A DNA stretch of 64,000 bases, taken from the NCBI GenBank assembly GCA_965233625.1, contig OZ247499.1, positions 5,518,001 to 5,582,000 of the forward strand. The letters are read 5' to 3'. A program made the position numbers and the translations under genes. Below the pieces are notes generated by a model. It did no database searches. It was not told where the DNA came from and worked only from the letters and a program-made list of their open reading frames with translations. The stretch comes from G965233625 sp965233625 (GTDB lineage Bacteria; Planctomycetota; Planctomycetia; Pirellulales; Pirellulaceae). Shown piece after piece: positions 9,396-18,373 of this stretch. Each line of letters opens with the position of its first letter. Within the stretch, counting starts at the first letter, position 1.

Positions 9396-10832
9396 CTAAT
9401 GCGTATCAACGTTGCCGACCAGCTTCTGCTCAACTTTGTCAGCCTGCCACGCCAGCGCCGTTAGCGTGCGCGTGATCTCCAGCGCGTCGGCCGTGGCGGC
9501 CAGTTGATTGGCCTGCATCACCACCATTTCACCAGATGAAGTGCGATCGACGGCGAAGGCGCCGTGCACCGTGTTCATGTTGTAACGCAGCAGCGCCATG
9601 GCGTTCTTTTCGGTGGCCGGCCCGCAGACGGTGGTAAAGGCGATCATCGGTTCGCCTTCGTTGTTCTTCTTTTCAAACTGCACACGCACCTTCTGCCGCC
9701 GCAGGGCGCCGACAGGGACAGTGATCTGTAAAGTGCTATCCGCGCTTTCGACATTCCAGCCCGCCGATTCGGCGACGGTCTGCACCAGTTGTTTGGGATC
9801 GATAGGCTGCGCCATGGCAGAGGCGCCTGGTCCATCCAGGTCGTCAAAATTCATGCCACCTCCGGCCGCCGCCATCCCTGCGGCAGCCGCTCCTGTGGAT
9901 GACGATGCTGCAGCCGGCGGTGCTGCGGGCGCAGGTGGCGTTGGCGCCGGCGCGCCCGCGGGCGGCGCAGCCGGTGGAGCGCCGGGCGCCTGTGGCTGCA
10001 TCGCCTGGTTAATCATGCCGGGGAACATCATGCCGAAGCCGGCGCCCATGCCCATCCCCATCGCGCTGTGCCCGGCGCCACCGCCAGACTCGGCGAGTTT
10101 CTCCATGCTGTGGGCCGCTTTGTACATGGTGAACGATTGCAGATCGCCAATCGCGCCCATGCTGCTGCGGGCGTCCATCGCCTTTTCGACTTCTTCCGGC
10201 GGCGTGATGGTGTTGATGAAGAAATCGACCAGTTCCAGGCCGTACTTGGCAAAGTCTTCGGCGACCTTCGCTTTCACGGCGACCGCGACTTCATCCAGCT
10301 TCGACATCAGGTCGAACATGCCAAGATTCATCGTGGCGAACAGATCGGTCATCCGCGACACGATCAAGTCTTTCAGAAACCGCGTGACCTCGTCCGTGGT
10401 GAACATCTGCTGCGTGCCCACCAGCGTTCCGACCAGAAGCTGCGAATCGACCACCCGGTAAGAAAACTTGCCGTGGCTGCGGAGGCGGATCATGCCGAAG
10501 TCTTTATCGCGCAGCGGGATGGGATTCCGCGTGCCCCACTTCTGATCAATAAAGGTCTGCTTGCCAACAAAATAAACCAGCGCCTGAAACGGCGACCGTT
10601 CCCACGGAATGGTCAGCAGCCGCGTGATCAGCGGCACATTCGCCGTGGTCAGCGTGTGGCGGCCGGGCGAAAAAACATCCAGCGCCTTGCCGTCGCGATA
10701 GAACACCGCTTCCTGATTTTCATGCACCAGCAACTGGGCGCCCAGCTTAATATCCGCCGAACCGCTCGAAGGATAACGGTGCACCAGCGAACGGTTTGTG
10801 GGATCAAAAAAATCTATGACTTCAATGGCCAT
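9396..10832 (-). CDS. SPFH-domain protein with a C-terminal YbjN/chaperone-like domain
   Basis: The 478-residue protein begins MAIEVIDFFDPTNRSLVHR, typical of the virion core protein/YdjI-like SPFH family. Its SPFH core runs to about residue 230 (LLVHENQEAVFYRDGKALDVF, GKFSYRVVDSQLLVGTLVG, YGLELVDFFINTITPPEEV). A glycine/methionine-rich stretch and an Ala/Pro-rich linker (about 255-330) follow. The C-terminal 120 residues look like a YbjN/type III secretion chaperone-like fold (WNVESADSTLQITVPVG...AMALLRYNMNTVHGAFAVD). The ATG at 10832 was chosen over 10895 because it has GGAAAG upstream and matches the family N-terminus. SPFH proteins oligomerise at membranes. What this one scaffolds is unknown. 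Confidence 0.85.
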   Translation of the reverse strand: MAIEVIDFFDPTNRSLVHRYPSSGSADIKLGAQLLVHENQEAVFYRDGKALDVFSPGRHTLTTANVPLITRLLTIPWERSPFQALVYFVGKQTFIDQKWGTRNPIPLRDKDFGMIRLRSHGKFSYRVVDSQLLVGTLVGTQQMFTTDEVTRFLKDLIVSRMTDLFATMNLGMFDLMSKLDEVAVAVKAKVAEDFAKYGLELVDFFINTITPPEEVEKAMDARSSMGAIGDLQSFTMYKAAHSMEKLAESGGGAGHSAMGMGMGAGFGMMFPGMINQAMQPQAPGAPPAAPPAGAPAPTPPAPAAPPAAASSSTGAAAAGMAAAGGGMNFDDLDGPGASAMAQPIDPKQLVQTVAESAGWNVESADSTLQITVPVGALRRQKVRVQFEKKNNEGEPMIAFTTVCGPATEKNAMALLRYNMNTVHGAFAVDRTSSGEMVVMQANQLAATADALEITRTLTALAWQADKVEQKLVGNVDTH

Positions 10833-11081
10833 GCGTCTTTCCGTGGATAAGTAACAGCGGCAGCGCCGCAATGCAGCAACCCGGGCGGCTGACAAGGTAA
10901 TCAGCCATGAACAAAAGGTATTCGCCTATCCCATCAGGATACCGGTTTTTTTCCGACGCTGCTTGCCATATTAAAGAACGGTCTGCTTAGATCACAACGA
11001 CGCCCATGCAGAGGATTCGCATGCCGCACTGGTTATAAAGGCTTGTTGCGAAAACGCCCGGCCGACAACTATCGCCACCTG

Positions 11082-11420
11082 TCAGCCGGACGTATCTGGT
11101 TGCAGCCGGGTCGAAAGATCCAGATCTTTAGCATCGGGGTCGTTCGTAGCGGGATGAACGCTTGCTGGAAATCCGAATTCAGCAACCCGGTGGCGTAGCC
11201 ATTCCACTTCGGTCGTTGTGCCCGTGTAGACGACACCTGGCATTCGATCTCTCATTCGCTTCACCTCTTCGAGCATCGTACCCAGGTCGCAGTGAAGAAC
11301 CTTGCATGCCTTCAGCCGGTCAGGACCATCGACGTCAACATGCAGCGCCCAGCAGCCCCCTGTGGCAATCAAGTGCTGCCGGATAGGGTCCGGCGGAAAT
11401 CCATCGTCATCAGCTTCCAT
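11082..11420 (-). CDS. Hypothetical protein
   Basis: This is a 112-residue acidic protein without signal peptide or membrane segment. The middle and end (TMLEEVKRMRDRMPGVVYTGTTTEVEWLRHRVAEFGFPASV) have a helix-strand-helix-strand pattern faintly like the C-terminal domain of ribosomal protein L7/L12, but there is no firm match. The ATG at 11420 has a GGAT element 9 bp upstream. Composition and codon use look coding, though the gene is isolated, with 240 bp on either side and no partner. Confidence 0.45.
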   Translation of the reverse strand: MEADDDGFPPDPIRQHLIATGGCWALHVDVDGPDRLKACKVLHCDLGTMLEEVKRMRDRMPGVVYTGTTTEVEWLRHRVAEFGFPASVHPATNDPDAKDLDLSTRLQPDTSG

Positions 11421-11615
11421 GACGCATCCGCACTCCGGCGTGCATCCTGCATCCTAAAGCTCGCGACTGTTTGTGCGAAACTGATTCAACAGGAAAAATG
11501 CGGGCAATTCGCTAGGTGCGAGCTATAGTACAAACAATTTGCCGCCGGTTCCGTATAAACAGATACCCGCAATTCCAGCCCGGTCAGCACGAAGGTAGCA
11601 TTTCACGACCGGCCG

Positions 11616-11638
11616 CTGCATGCAGTTTCCCCCCCCCC
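11616..11638. repeat. 10-bp palindrome plus a run of ten C upstream of the thioredoxin gene
   Basis: CTGCATGCAG (11616-11625) is a perfect palindrome. It is followed after three T by ten consecutive C (11629-11638), 25 bp before the ATG at 11664. The run would lie in the 5' untranslated leader and could change length by slippage. Confidence 0.5.
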
Positions 11639-11663
11639 TGACAACTATCCAGGAGCCAATTAC

Positions 11664-12842
11664 ATGGTTCGTTCTTTACTGGCTGCGTTCACCCTTACCT
11701 GCTGCACCTTGTTATCTGTCGTTGCAACGGCGGATGAAGTGCAGTGGACCGACGATTTTGAAAAAGCACGCGCCACAGCCAAAGCTGAAGGCAAAGACAT
11801 TCTGTTGAACTTCACGGGTCTGGAGTGGTGTCCGGCGTGCAAGATGCTGAACAACGACGTGGTCAGTAAGAAAGAGTTTGCCGACGTCACGCCCAAGCGG
11901 TTTGTGATGGTGCAACTGGACTTCCCGCGCGACGCCAGCGAACTGCCAGCGGCAAAACGGCAGGCGTACGAGGCATTGCAGGAAAAGTACAACGCGTACG
12001 AATTCCCTGTGCTGCTGCTGCTCGACAAGCAAGGCCGCCCCTACGCCCGCACCGGCATGTTCCGCGGCGCCACGGCCCCGGTGTTCAACAAACATCTGGG
12101 CGACTTGCAGGCCCGCCGCATCCTGCGCGACAAACTGTTTGCAGACGCGGCGAAGGCCAGCGGCTTTGAAAAGGCGGAACTGCTGCACCAGGCAATGCGG
12201 CCGCTCGACGCGGATCTGCTCGGTCCTTATTACTTCGATGAGATGAACGAACTTGTCGCCGCTGATCCAGAAAACAAGACGGGTGTGAAGCCAGAATACG
12301 AAGCGTTGATTACCAGCGAACGCGTCAGCCGGCAGGTCGGCCCGGTCTATGACCGCATCAACGCGTTCGCCGGCGATTATGGCAAAATGATCGCGCTGCT
12401 GGACGAAGCCTTAGCACGTCCAGAAATGCTGCCGGAATCGCGCTTTGATCTTCAATTCAACAAGGTGCAACTGCTGGCCTCGGATGGGAAAACCACCGCT
12501 GCGGTCAAGCTGATTGACACCATGCTGGCCGGTAAAGAACTATCGGCACAGATGCGGCTGACGCTGGGCGTGACCAAGATTGACCTGCTGCGCAACGCCG
12601 ATGAGGTGGAGAAAGCGGTTGCCGCCGCAGACGCCTTCATTGCCGCCTCAGCTGGACAGAAACCGCAGTTGTTCAACTACCACTTTCTGAAGGCGCAGAC
12701 TTTGGCAGACTTTGCCCGCGACCTGCCCGGCGCGTTAAAAGCGTTCGAAGAAGCGGCAAAATACGCCCGCAAGGACTCGCAGGAGGCTGCCGTTGTGGCG
12801 CAGTATCAGGCACGTCTGCGGGCGGCCATGCAGCCCGAATAG
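11664..12842 (+). CDS. Secreted thioredoxin-fold protein with helical repeat C-terminus
   Basis: The 392-residue protein has a signal peptide (to about residue 23) and a thioredoxin-like domain with motif WCPAC (C56 and C59), preceded by GKDILLNFTG, as in the DUF255/thioredoxin_7 group. The CxxC disulfide makes a periplasmic thiol-disulfide role plausible. Residues 150-390 form a predicted all-helical region with a TPR-like pattern near the end (FNYHFLKAQTLADFARDLPGALKAFEEAAKYA). The start is firm: ATG with AGGAG 9 bp upstream. It does not overlap its neighbours and is followed 90 bp later by a small membrane protein gene. Confidence 0.85.
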   Translation: MVRSLLAAFTLTCCTLLSVVATADEVQWTDDFEKARATAKAEGKDILLNFTGLEWCPACKMLNNDVVSKKEFADVTPKRFVMVQLDFPRDASELPAAKRQAYEALQEKYNAYEFPVLLLLDKQGRPYARTGMFRGATAPVFNKHLGDLQARRILRDKLFADAAKASGFEKAELLHQAMRPLDADLLGPYYFDEMNELVAADPENKTGVKPEYEALITSERVSRQVGPVYDRINAFAGDYGKMIALLDEALARPEMLPESRFDLQFNKVQLLASDGKTTAAVKLIDTMLAGKELSAQMRLTLGVTKIDLLRNADEVEKAVAAADAFIAASAGQKPQLFNYHFLKAQTLADFARDLPGALKAFEEAAKYARKDSQEAAVVAQYQARLRAAMQPE

Positions 12843-12932
12843 GGGGCGGGAGGCAATTGTTGGCGGAAAATTTCTCCGGTTGTCCAATGATTCGCTGCGT
12901 GCGGCGAACACATAGATAGGGAGAACTATAAA

Positions 12933-13409
12933 ATGACAACTGCTGCATTTCTGCTTTCATGGATCTACGACAAACTCGCCGCCTGTGGTTGCCAGACCGC
13001 CGCAGTGCGGCAACCGGCAACTGGCGTCGCCACCGCAAAGCCGCCTTTGCTTGCCCTTGGAGATGACGTTATGTTCGGCAAACCAGAGTGGTTCCGCGAA
13101 AAAACCGTCGGTTGGGGCCTCACGCCCATCACATGGCAGGGCTGGGCATACGCCCTGATCTGGATGGCCGTTATCGTGGCGCCGTTCCTCGGACTGCTGG
13201 CCCTGCGTGGCGGCCCGGAAGCTGCCTTGTGGCTGATCGGCAGCTTGGCCTTTGTCGTGTGGGATGTCCGCAAGATCCTGCAACAGAAACGCGGCAACGG
13301 TTCAGCGAATCAGAAAGAACCCGAAGACGACATGCTCTACATCACCGGCGATGAAGAAGACGCGTCTTCGCTGGCGACCCGCAACTACGACATGCACGTC
13401 CGCCGCTAA
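12933..13409 (+). CDS. Small conserved membrane protein
   Basis: The 158-residue product has two predicted transmembrane helices (AYALIWMAVIVAPFLGLLAL and EAALWLIGSLAFVVWDV) and an acidic C-terminal tail. The segment MFGKPEWFREKTVGWGLTPITWQGW looks like the start of a small family I associate with planctomycetes, so translation may alternatively begin at that Met (13069). The upstream ATG at 12933 has a good GGGAG ribosome site (AGGGAGAACTATAAA) and was retained. The function is unknown. A 10-bp hairpin follows 25 bp after the stop. Confidence 0.65.
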   Translation: MTTAAFLLSWIYDKLAACGCQTAAVRQPATGVATAKPPLLALGDDVMFGKPEWFREKTVGWGLTPITWQGWAYALIWMAVIVAPFLGLLALRGGPEAALWLIGSLAFVVWDVRKILQQKRGNGSANQKEPEDDMLYITGDEEDASSLATRNYDMHVRR

Positions 13410-13433
13410 CCAACTTCCACAGTACACCTCGAT

Positions 13434-13979
13434 TCAGCCCGCAGCCAAAACACTGCGGGCTGTTTGCGTCTGGTGCTCTTTCGAACAGACGAGCACGACC
13501 CGTTCTAACTGCCGCCAGTCTTTCGCGACTGCCTGTTTTAACGCGGTTGCGAAAGTCTCAATGCTCAGCGGCCCGTACCCGGTCGCCAGCGCCGGTGTTA
13601 CCAAGGTGCGGGCGCCCTCTTCTTCCGCGATGGCAAACGCGTTGCACAACAGTGTTTCGACCAGTTCCAGACTGGAGTCGTAAAACGCGTCCACCGCAAC
13701 GGCGTGCAGGATGAACCGTACACTAAGCGGCCCGGCGCCCGTTTTCACCACCGTTCCCGACGGCACATGCACCTGGTTCCGTTGTGAAAGATACGCACGC
13801 AATTCACGCTGTATGCCGCCATCGTCAAGTTGCAGCAGCGCGCCGTTCACGCCGCCCGACATATTCAATTGCGTGTTTGCAGAACAGATCAGCACATCCG
13901 CTGCCTCATGCAGCACATCGCCAGTTTTGACGGAAATTTCCACGCGCTGCTTCTTTCCGGACCAGCCGTTATTTTTCAA
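13434..13979 (-). CDS. Macro-domain protein (ADP-ribose binding type)
   Basis: This 181-residue protein is essentially one macro domain. It has the N-terminal strand VEISVKTGDVLHEAADVLICSANTQLNMSGGVNGALL (compare the family's GDI...DAIVNAANxxLxGGGGVDGAI), the segment FILHAV, and the late GARTLVTPALATGYGPLSIETFATAL. Macro domains bind ADP-ribose and can remove it from proteins or nucleic acids. The catalytic-loop glycines are partly retained (SGGVNG rather than GGGVDG), so activity is uncertain. The start is TTG at 13979, which overlaps the sulfatase 3' end by 11 bp. That implies co-transcription with a sulfatase, an unusual pairing. Confidence 0.8.
   Translation of the reverse strand: MKNNGWSGKKQRVEISVKTGDVLHEAADVLICSANTQLNMSGGVNGALLQLDDGGIQRELRAYLSQRNQVHVPSGTVVKTGAGPLSVRFILHAVAVDAFYDSSLELVETLLCNAFAIAEEEGARTLVTPALATGYGPLSIETFATALKQAVAKDWRQLERVVLVCSKEHQTQTARSVLAAG
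13435..13462. terminator. Perfect 10-bp hairpin between convergent genes
   Basis: CAGCCCGCAG (13435-13444) pairs perfectly with CTGCGGGCTG (13453-13462) around an 8-nt A-rich loop. On the plus strand TGTTTGCG follows, a weak T-tract. It lies 25 bp after the stop of the 12933-13409 gene and inside the last codons of the convergent macro-domain gene. It probably terminates the plus-strand transcript. Confidence 0.55.
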
Positions 13980-15756
13980 CCCGTGTCAGCAGCATGAGGC
14001 GGAATTCCATCACTTCATCGCCCGGCATTTCCAGCGCTTTCAGCGTCAGGGCGCCTTTGCCTTGCTTCAGATGAATCACGCCCAGCGTCATGCGGCGGAA
14101 ATCTTTTACGTAAGACTCCATCCGCTTCACGCGGTCGTGCTCCATGCCTTGCAGCGGTGGATCGTGCGGCTGGGTGACTTTTCCGGTTAGCTGGCTGCCA
14201 TTGAAACTGAGCTGCACCGTTGAGCCAACGTCTTCCTTTGGACAGGTGTAGAAGATCTCGACCTGATAGTCGCCGGTCTGGCCCACTTCGCAGTCCCAGG
14301 TGATTTTGCCTTGCGTGCTGGTCCAGTTGCGGAAGAAAGAATCGTTGGGGAACCGGTTCGACCGCTCGATGCCGCCGTGGGCAATACCGTCGCGGGCGGG
14401 AATCTGCGTGCGTAGGGCGTCTGGATGCCCGATGACAAACGGCCGGTTCTCGTGGCCGGGTCCGTGGGTGGCCAGCATTTCTTTGCGGAACTTGTCGGCA
14501 ATGCCTTGCAGCTTTGCCGCCACAGCGGGCTGCTGCTTGTTGATAGCGGTCTTCTGGCCGGGGTCGGCCGGGATGTCGTACAGGTTGCCCTGATGATCCA
14601 GGCGGTGCTGCTGCGTGCGGACAGAAACTTTATTCCGCCAGACATGCACCATCGTGCGATCCGGCCAATTGCTCGTTTCGCCCTTGAGCAAAGGTACAAA
14701 GCTTTTTCCGTCCAGCGGCTTGGCGGTTTTCACCGGCACGTTGCACAACTCCGCCAGCGTCGGCAGCAGATCCATCGCCGCACAGATCGGCTTCACGTTC
14801 ACACCTGCCCGGATCTTGCCCGGCCACCGGACAAACAGAGGCGACCGCACGCCGCCTTCATCCGTTGAACCTTTGCGTCCACGCATCCCGCCGTTCCAGC
14901 GGTCACCGTTGGGGCCGTTATCACAGAAGTAAACCACAATGGTATCTTCCGCCAGCTTCAGTTCATCCAGCTTTGCCAGCAACCGGCCGACATTCCAGTC
15001 AATGTTTTCGCACATCGCCAGCGCGGCACGGGCGTGGTTGATCTTCGTAGCATTTTTCTGTCCCTTCAGTTGCGTGAGTTCTTTATTTTTGAACTCATCC
15101 CACCACCGGCTGGGCACCTGCATCGGCGAATGAGGCGTATTCAACGGCAGGTAAACAAAGAACGGCTTGTCCCGGTGCTTTTCGATATAGTTCATCGCGC
15201 GGTTGGTCAGATCATCGATGATAAATCCTTCGCCCTTGGTCAACTGGCCGTTGTGTTCCAGCATGGGACTGAAGTAATTGCCCCAGTGGCCGGAGCAGAA
15301 GCCATAGAATTCATCGAAGCCGCGTGCATTGGGATGGTACGGGTACTGCATGCCGCTGTGCCATTTTCCAAACGCCGCCGTGTGATAGCCCGCCTTCTTA
15401 AAGACCTGGCCGATCATTGTTTCATCAGCATTCACCCGCTCGCCGCCGGCCGAAGTGCTGTACACACCGCACCGCACATGATGCCGGCCCGTCAGAAACT
15501 CCGCCCGCGTGGGCGAACACACCGGGCATACATAAAACCGGTCAAACTGCGCCCCAGCCCGCGCCAGCGCATCAATATTCGGCGTCTCCAACCCTGTATT
15601 GCCATGAATACTCAAATCGCCCCAGCCCTGATCGTCCGTGAGGATCACGACGACGTTGGGTTGCTGTTTAAACTTGGGTATCGCGAACGCCGTACGGCAT
15701 AGCGATGCAAAGACAACTACTGTTGCGATCGCGTAAAATACGTGAGTGTTTTTCAT
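13969..15756 (-). CDS. Secreted sulfatase (type I, formylglycine), with C-terminal extension
   Basis: The 595-residue protein has a signal peptide (to about residue 25), the metal site VILTDDQGWGDL (D41 and D42), and the formylglycine motif CSPTR (C80), extended CSPTRAEFLTGRHHVRCG. GKWHSG, PFFVYLPLNTPHSP and VVYFCDNGPNG are further sulfatase blocks. Residues from about 470 to the end form an extra beta-rich module (KITWDCEVGQTGDYQVEIFYTCP) found in planctomycete arylsulfatase A-like enzymes. It hydrolyses sulfate esters; the natural substrate is probably a sulfated polysaccharide. The Cys-type motif requires formylglycine maturation, for which no gene lies in this window. Confidence 0.92.
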   Translation of the reverse strand: MKNTHVFYAIATVVVFASLCRTAFAIPKFKQQPNVVVILTDDQGWGDLSIHGNTGLETPNIDALARAGAQFDRFYVCPVCSPTRAEFLTGRHHVRCGVYSTSAGGERVNADETMIGQVFKKAGYHTAAFGKWHSGMQYPYHPNARGFDEFYGFCSGHWGNYFSPMLEHNGQLTKGEGFIIDDLTNRAMNYIEKHRDKPFFVYLPLNTPHSPMQVPSRWWDEFKNKELTQLKGQKNATKINHARAALAMCENIDWNVGRLLAKLDELKLAEDTIVVYFCDNGPNGDRWNGGMRGRKGSTDEGGVRSPLFVRWPGKIRAGVNVKPICAAMDLLPTLAELCNVPVKTAKPLDGKSFVPLLKGETSNWPDRTMVHVWRNKVSVRTQQHRLDHQGNLYDIPADPGQKTAINKQQPAVAAKLQGIADKFRKEMLATHGPGHENRPFVIGHPDALRTQIPARDGIAHGGIERSNRFPNDSFFRNWTSTQGKITWDCEVGQTGDYQVEIFYTCPKEDVGSTVQLSFNGSQLTGKVTQPHDPPLQGMEHDRVKRMESYVKDFRRMTLGVIHLKQGKGALTLKALEMPGDEVMEFRLMLLTRVEK

Positions 15757-15874
15757 GGTGGACTGGTACCTGGAGCATTCGCCGCAAACCGGCGCAATTG
15801 GGAGCCTGGTAAGAGTATAACTAGGTTTCGTCGTAGGTCTCCAGTTTCCGCTTTAGTTCAGGATGAGATCAGCC

Positions 15875-16306
15875 ATGAACGATTCTGATCTTTCGCGTAT
15901 TGAAGCAGTGACTGGACTGGAACTGCCACGAGGATACAGAAGGCTTCTACAGGAACTCCCGCCAGAGCTTGTTGCGCTACTTGCGTTTGATAAGCCAGAC
16001 GACCGGATGCTATTTACTGATGTAGCAACTATCGTTCACTGGAATAAGTTCTTCCGCTCGCCGGACTACGAATATGAAAACAGCCAAGGCGAGATGTGTA
16101 AATTTCCGGCAAATCACATCGTGATTGGCTCAAATTCTGGCGGCGACTTCTATCACATTGACGCCCGAAACGAGAGAACGCGTGTACTGTTCTGGTGTCA
16201 CGAGGATGGCGAGATCACCGAATGCTCAAAGAACCTATCCGCGTTTGTCCACGAGATATTCTTCACCACCGCTGATGCGATACTATATGGCCTCGATCTC
16301 TCATAG
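15875..16306 (+). CDS. SMI1/KNR4 (SUKH) family protein
   Basis: This 143-residue soluble protein opens with the SUKH pattern (IEAVTGLELPRGYRRLLQELP) and contains the central strand-turn HIVIGSNSGGDFYHIDARN. SUKH proteins are often immunity proteins against polymorphic toxins, but also have other uses. No toxin gene is adjacent. The ATG at 15875 was preferred over one four codons upstream (15863) because AGGA precedes it and the family alignment begins there. The gene ends 10 bp from the convergent TIGR02996 gene, and this patch is less GC-rich than its surroundings by eye. Confidence 0.8.
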   Translation: MNDSDLSRIEAVTGLELPRGYRRLLQELPPELVALLAFDKPDDRMLFTDVATIVHWNKFFRSPDYEYENSQGEMCKFPANHIVIGSNSGGDFYHIDARNERTRVLFWCHEDGEITECSKNLSAFVHEIFFTTADAILYGLDLS

Positions 16307-16315
16307 TCATGGCGA

Positions 16316-17320
16316 TTATTGATTAGTCGCTCTCTGCCTACGCCGCCAGGTTGTTAACCAGCCTGTTGTTTCAGCCTGCTGAGAATACCGCGATAGAAAC
16401 CCCGGCAGCACCTCCGGCGACATTTTGCGGTGCGTCTTAAGAAAAAATTCGCCCTCGACCGGGCTTCTTACACCCAGCAGCGCCACGACGCCGCGGCTTT
16501 CAAATACAGCGTAGTTGCCGAATGCACATTCCACCCGGAACGTTCGTCTCAGGTCTTCCAACGCTGCCGGCATATCGTCAATCTGCACAGCAAAAGTCGC
16601 CCAGGGCGACCGAGTGCACGTGATCAGGTAGGCGAGCACCGTTTCTGTAAAGGTCTGCGGATGTCCGGGCAGTTCCTCGAACGCCGGATTGTCAGAATCA
16701 GCTTCAGGGATTTGTCGCCCAAAGGCGATGACGGGCGGATCAGATATCTTCAGATGTCGACCTTCAACAGCGAACATCGACTCGTCGAACTCAAGAAACG
16801 GCAGCAGCCGGTGAGAACGTGCGAATCGTCGCGGGGTCAAAGGACCGAAGCTACCCTCGCCGAATTCAATAAACTCGCTACATGTCTCGTAGAACAAATT
16901 CCATTCATGTAACGCTGCCGGAAGAAGCCCGTCGTATCGCCTTGACGGCTTATTCGGCTTTTCTTGAACATCTTTCACATCGAGCCCGAACCACTGACGT
17001 ATGTGCGCCCGGATGATGCGCCATCGCGAATGCCACTGGCGCGGGAAGCCGTTTCCGAAGACGCCCCGTGGCAGGTCGTAACCCATCGTTTCCAGCCACC
17101 TGCGTCGCGGTCGTAACTGGCGCCGCAGTTCGCGTTGGCGTGGCAGCGTCTCCCAGTGCTGGTCAGAGAATACTGGCAGCGAACTCAGCTCAACTTCCAT
17201 GCGTATCAACTCAGCACGACCGTCTCCGTGTTCTTCCAGCCAGTCGGCGTAGCTCAGTTGCAGCAGACGGTCATCACGGTCTTTCTTCAGCGCGCCGGTA
17301 AAATCTGCTTCGGTAATCAT
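16316..17320 (-). CDS. TIGR02996-domain protein of unknown function
   Basis: The 334-residue protein begins with MITEADFTGALKKDRDDRLLQLSYADWLEEHGD...LIRMEVEL, a clear TIGR02996 repeat-companion domain, best known from planctomycetes and other large-genome bacteria. The rest, with stretches such as WHSRWRIIRAHIRQWFGLDV and SPWATFAVQIDDMPAALEDL, is unassigned. No signal peptide is present. The start at 17320 was chosen because TIGR02996 proteins begin near this Met; the longer frame to 17422 gives an implausible cysteine-rich leader. It converges on the SUKH gene. Confidence 0.72.
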   Translation of the reverse strand: MITEADFTGALKKDRDDRLLQLSYADWLEEHGDGRAELIRMEVELSSLPVFSDQHWETLPRQRELRRQLRPRRRWLETMGYDLPRGVFGNGFPRQWHSRWRIIRAHIRQWFGLDVKDVQEKPNKPSRRYDGLLPAALHEWNLFYETCSEFIEFGEGSFGPLTPRRFARSHRLLPFLEFDESMFAVEGRHLKISDPPVIAFGRQIPEADSDNPAFEELPGHPQTFTETVLAYLITCTRSPWATFAVQIDDMPAALEDLRRTFRVECAFGNYAVFESRGVVALLGVRSPVEGEFFLKTHRKMSPEVLPGFLSRYSQQAETTGWLTTWRRRQRATNQ

Positions 17321-17448
17321 GTGAACAATGGCTTTGATACTGGACCGGGCGTTCGAGATTTTTAGGCAAACTGCTTGTAGTGTTCCCTGGTCGCGTAATA
17401 CACAATAGCACCACCCATCCACCTCTTCACCTTCAAGGAGAACCCACC

Positions 17449-18219
17449 ATGCGTACCCTCATCCTTCTTTCCCTCTGCACCCTCTTCGCGGCCTCAGCCG
17501 CTGCCGATGAACCGCGGGAAGTGATCCGGGCACGGGATAAGAAGCCGGTTGCTAAACAGCCGGTGAAAAAGCCGGCGCCTAAAAAGAAGAAGCCGGGGGC
17601 GATGACGCCAGTGACGGATGATCCGAAGCTGCCGCGGGTGTTGCTGATTGGTGATTCGATTTCGATCGGTTACACCGTGCCGGTTCGGCAGCTGCTGGCC
17701 GGCAAGGCGAATGTGCATCGTCCGCTGACCAACTGCGGCCCCACGACGCGCGGCCTGGCGGGTATCGATGCGTGGTTGGGCGATAAGAAGTGGGATGTGA
17801 TTCACTTTAACTTTGGCCTGCACGATCTGAAGTATATGGGCCCCAAGGGACAGAACCTGGCAGACCCCAAAGATCCCACCAGCCACATGCAGGTGCCCAT
17901 TGACGAGTATGAAAAGAACCTGCGGAAGATCGTCGCGCGACTGAAGAAAACCGGCGCCGTGCTGATCTGGCGGAGCACAACGCCTGTGCCGCAAGGGGCC
18001 AAAGGGCGCGTCGTGGGCGATTCGGCCAAGTACAACGCCGTGGCAGCAAAGATTATGAAAGAGAACAACATCACCATCGACGATCATTACGCGTTCTGCA
18101 TGCCGCGGCTGGACAAGATGCAACTGAAGGCCAATGTGCACTTCACACCGGCAGGGTCAAAGATGCTGGCTGAAGAAGCAGTGAAGGCAATTACGGCGGC
18201 TCTGGCGAAAAGCGAATAG
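17449..18219 (+). CDS. Secreted SGNH/GDSL-type hydrolase
   Basis: The 256-residue protein has a signal peptide (MRTLILLSLCTLFAASAAA) and a lysine/proline-rich linker (about 25-52). The SGNH domain has block I IGDSISIGY (nucleophile S70), a glycine in TNCGPTTRGL, block III NFGLHDLKY (N121) and block V HFTPAGSKML. These enzymes are esterases or lipases; many planctomycete members lie in polysaccharide-use clusters as sugar acetyl-esterases. The ATG at 17449 has AGGAG 9 bp upstream; the longer frame from 17380 gives no signal peptide. The sodium:solute symporter follows on the same strand. Confidence 0.87.
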   Translation: MRTLILLSLCTLFAASAAADEPREVIRARDKKPVAKQPVKKPAPKKKKPGAMTPVTDDPKLPRVLLIGDSISIGYTVPVRQLLAGKANVHRPLTNCGPTTRGLAGIDAWLGDKKWDVIHFNFGLHDLKYMGPKGQNLADPKDPTSHMQVPIDEYEKNLRKIVARLKKTGAVLIWRSTTPVPQGAKGRVVGDSAKYNAVAAKIMKENNITIDDHYAFCMPRLDKMQLKANVHFTPAGSKMLAEEAVKAITAALAKSE

Positions 18220-18373
18220 CCGTAGCCAGCGACGAGCACGCCACCGCGTCGCCTGCTGATTTTACGCAGGCGGCGCAACCGGCCATCTTTCGAGTGGTGT
18301 CGCCGTGTGCAAGGCGTATTTGTACGCGGCGGAACATCGCGGTAGTTACAATGGGCGTCTGGAGATTTTTGCC

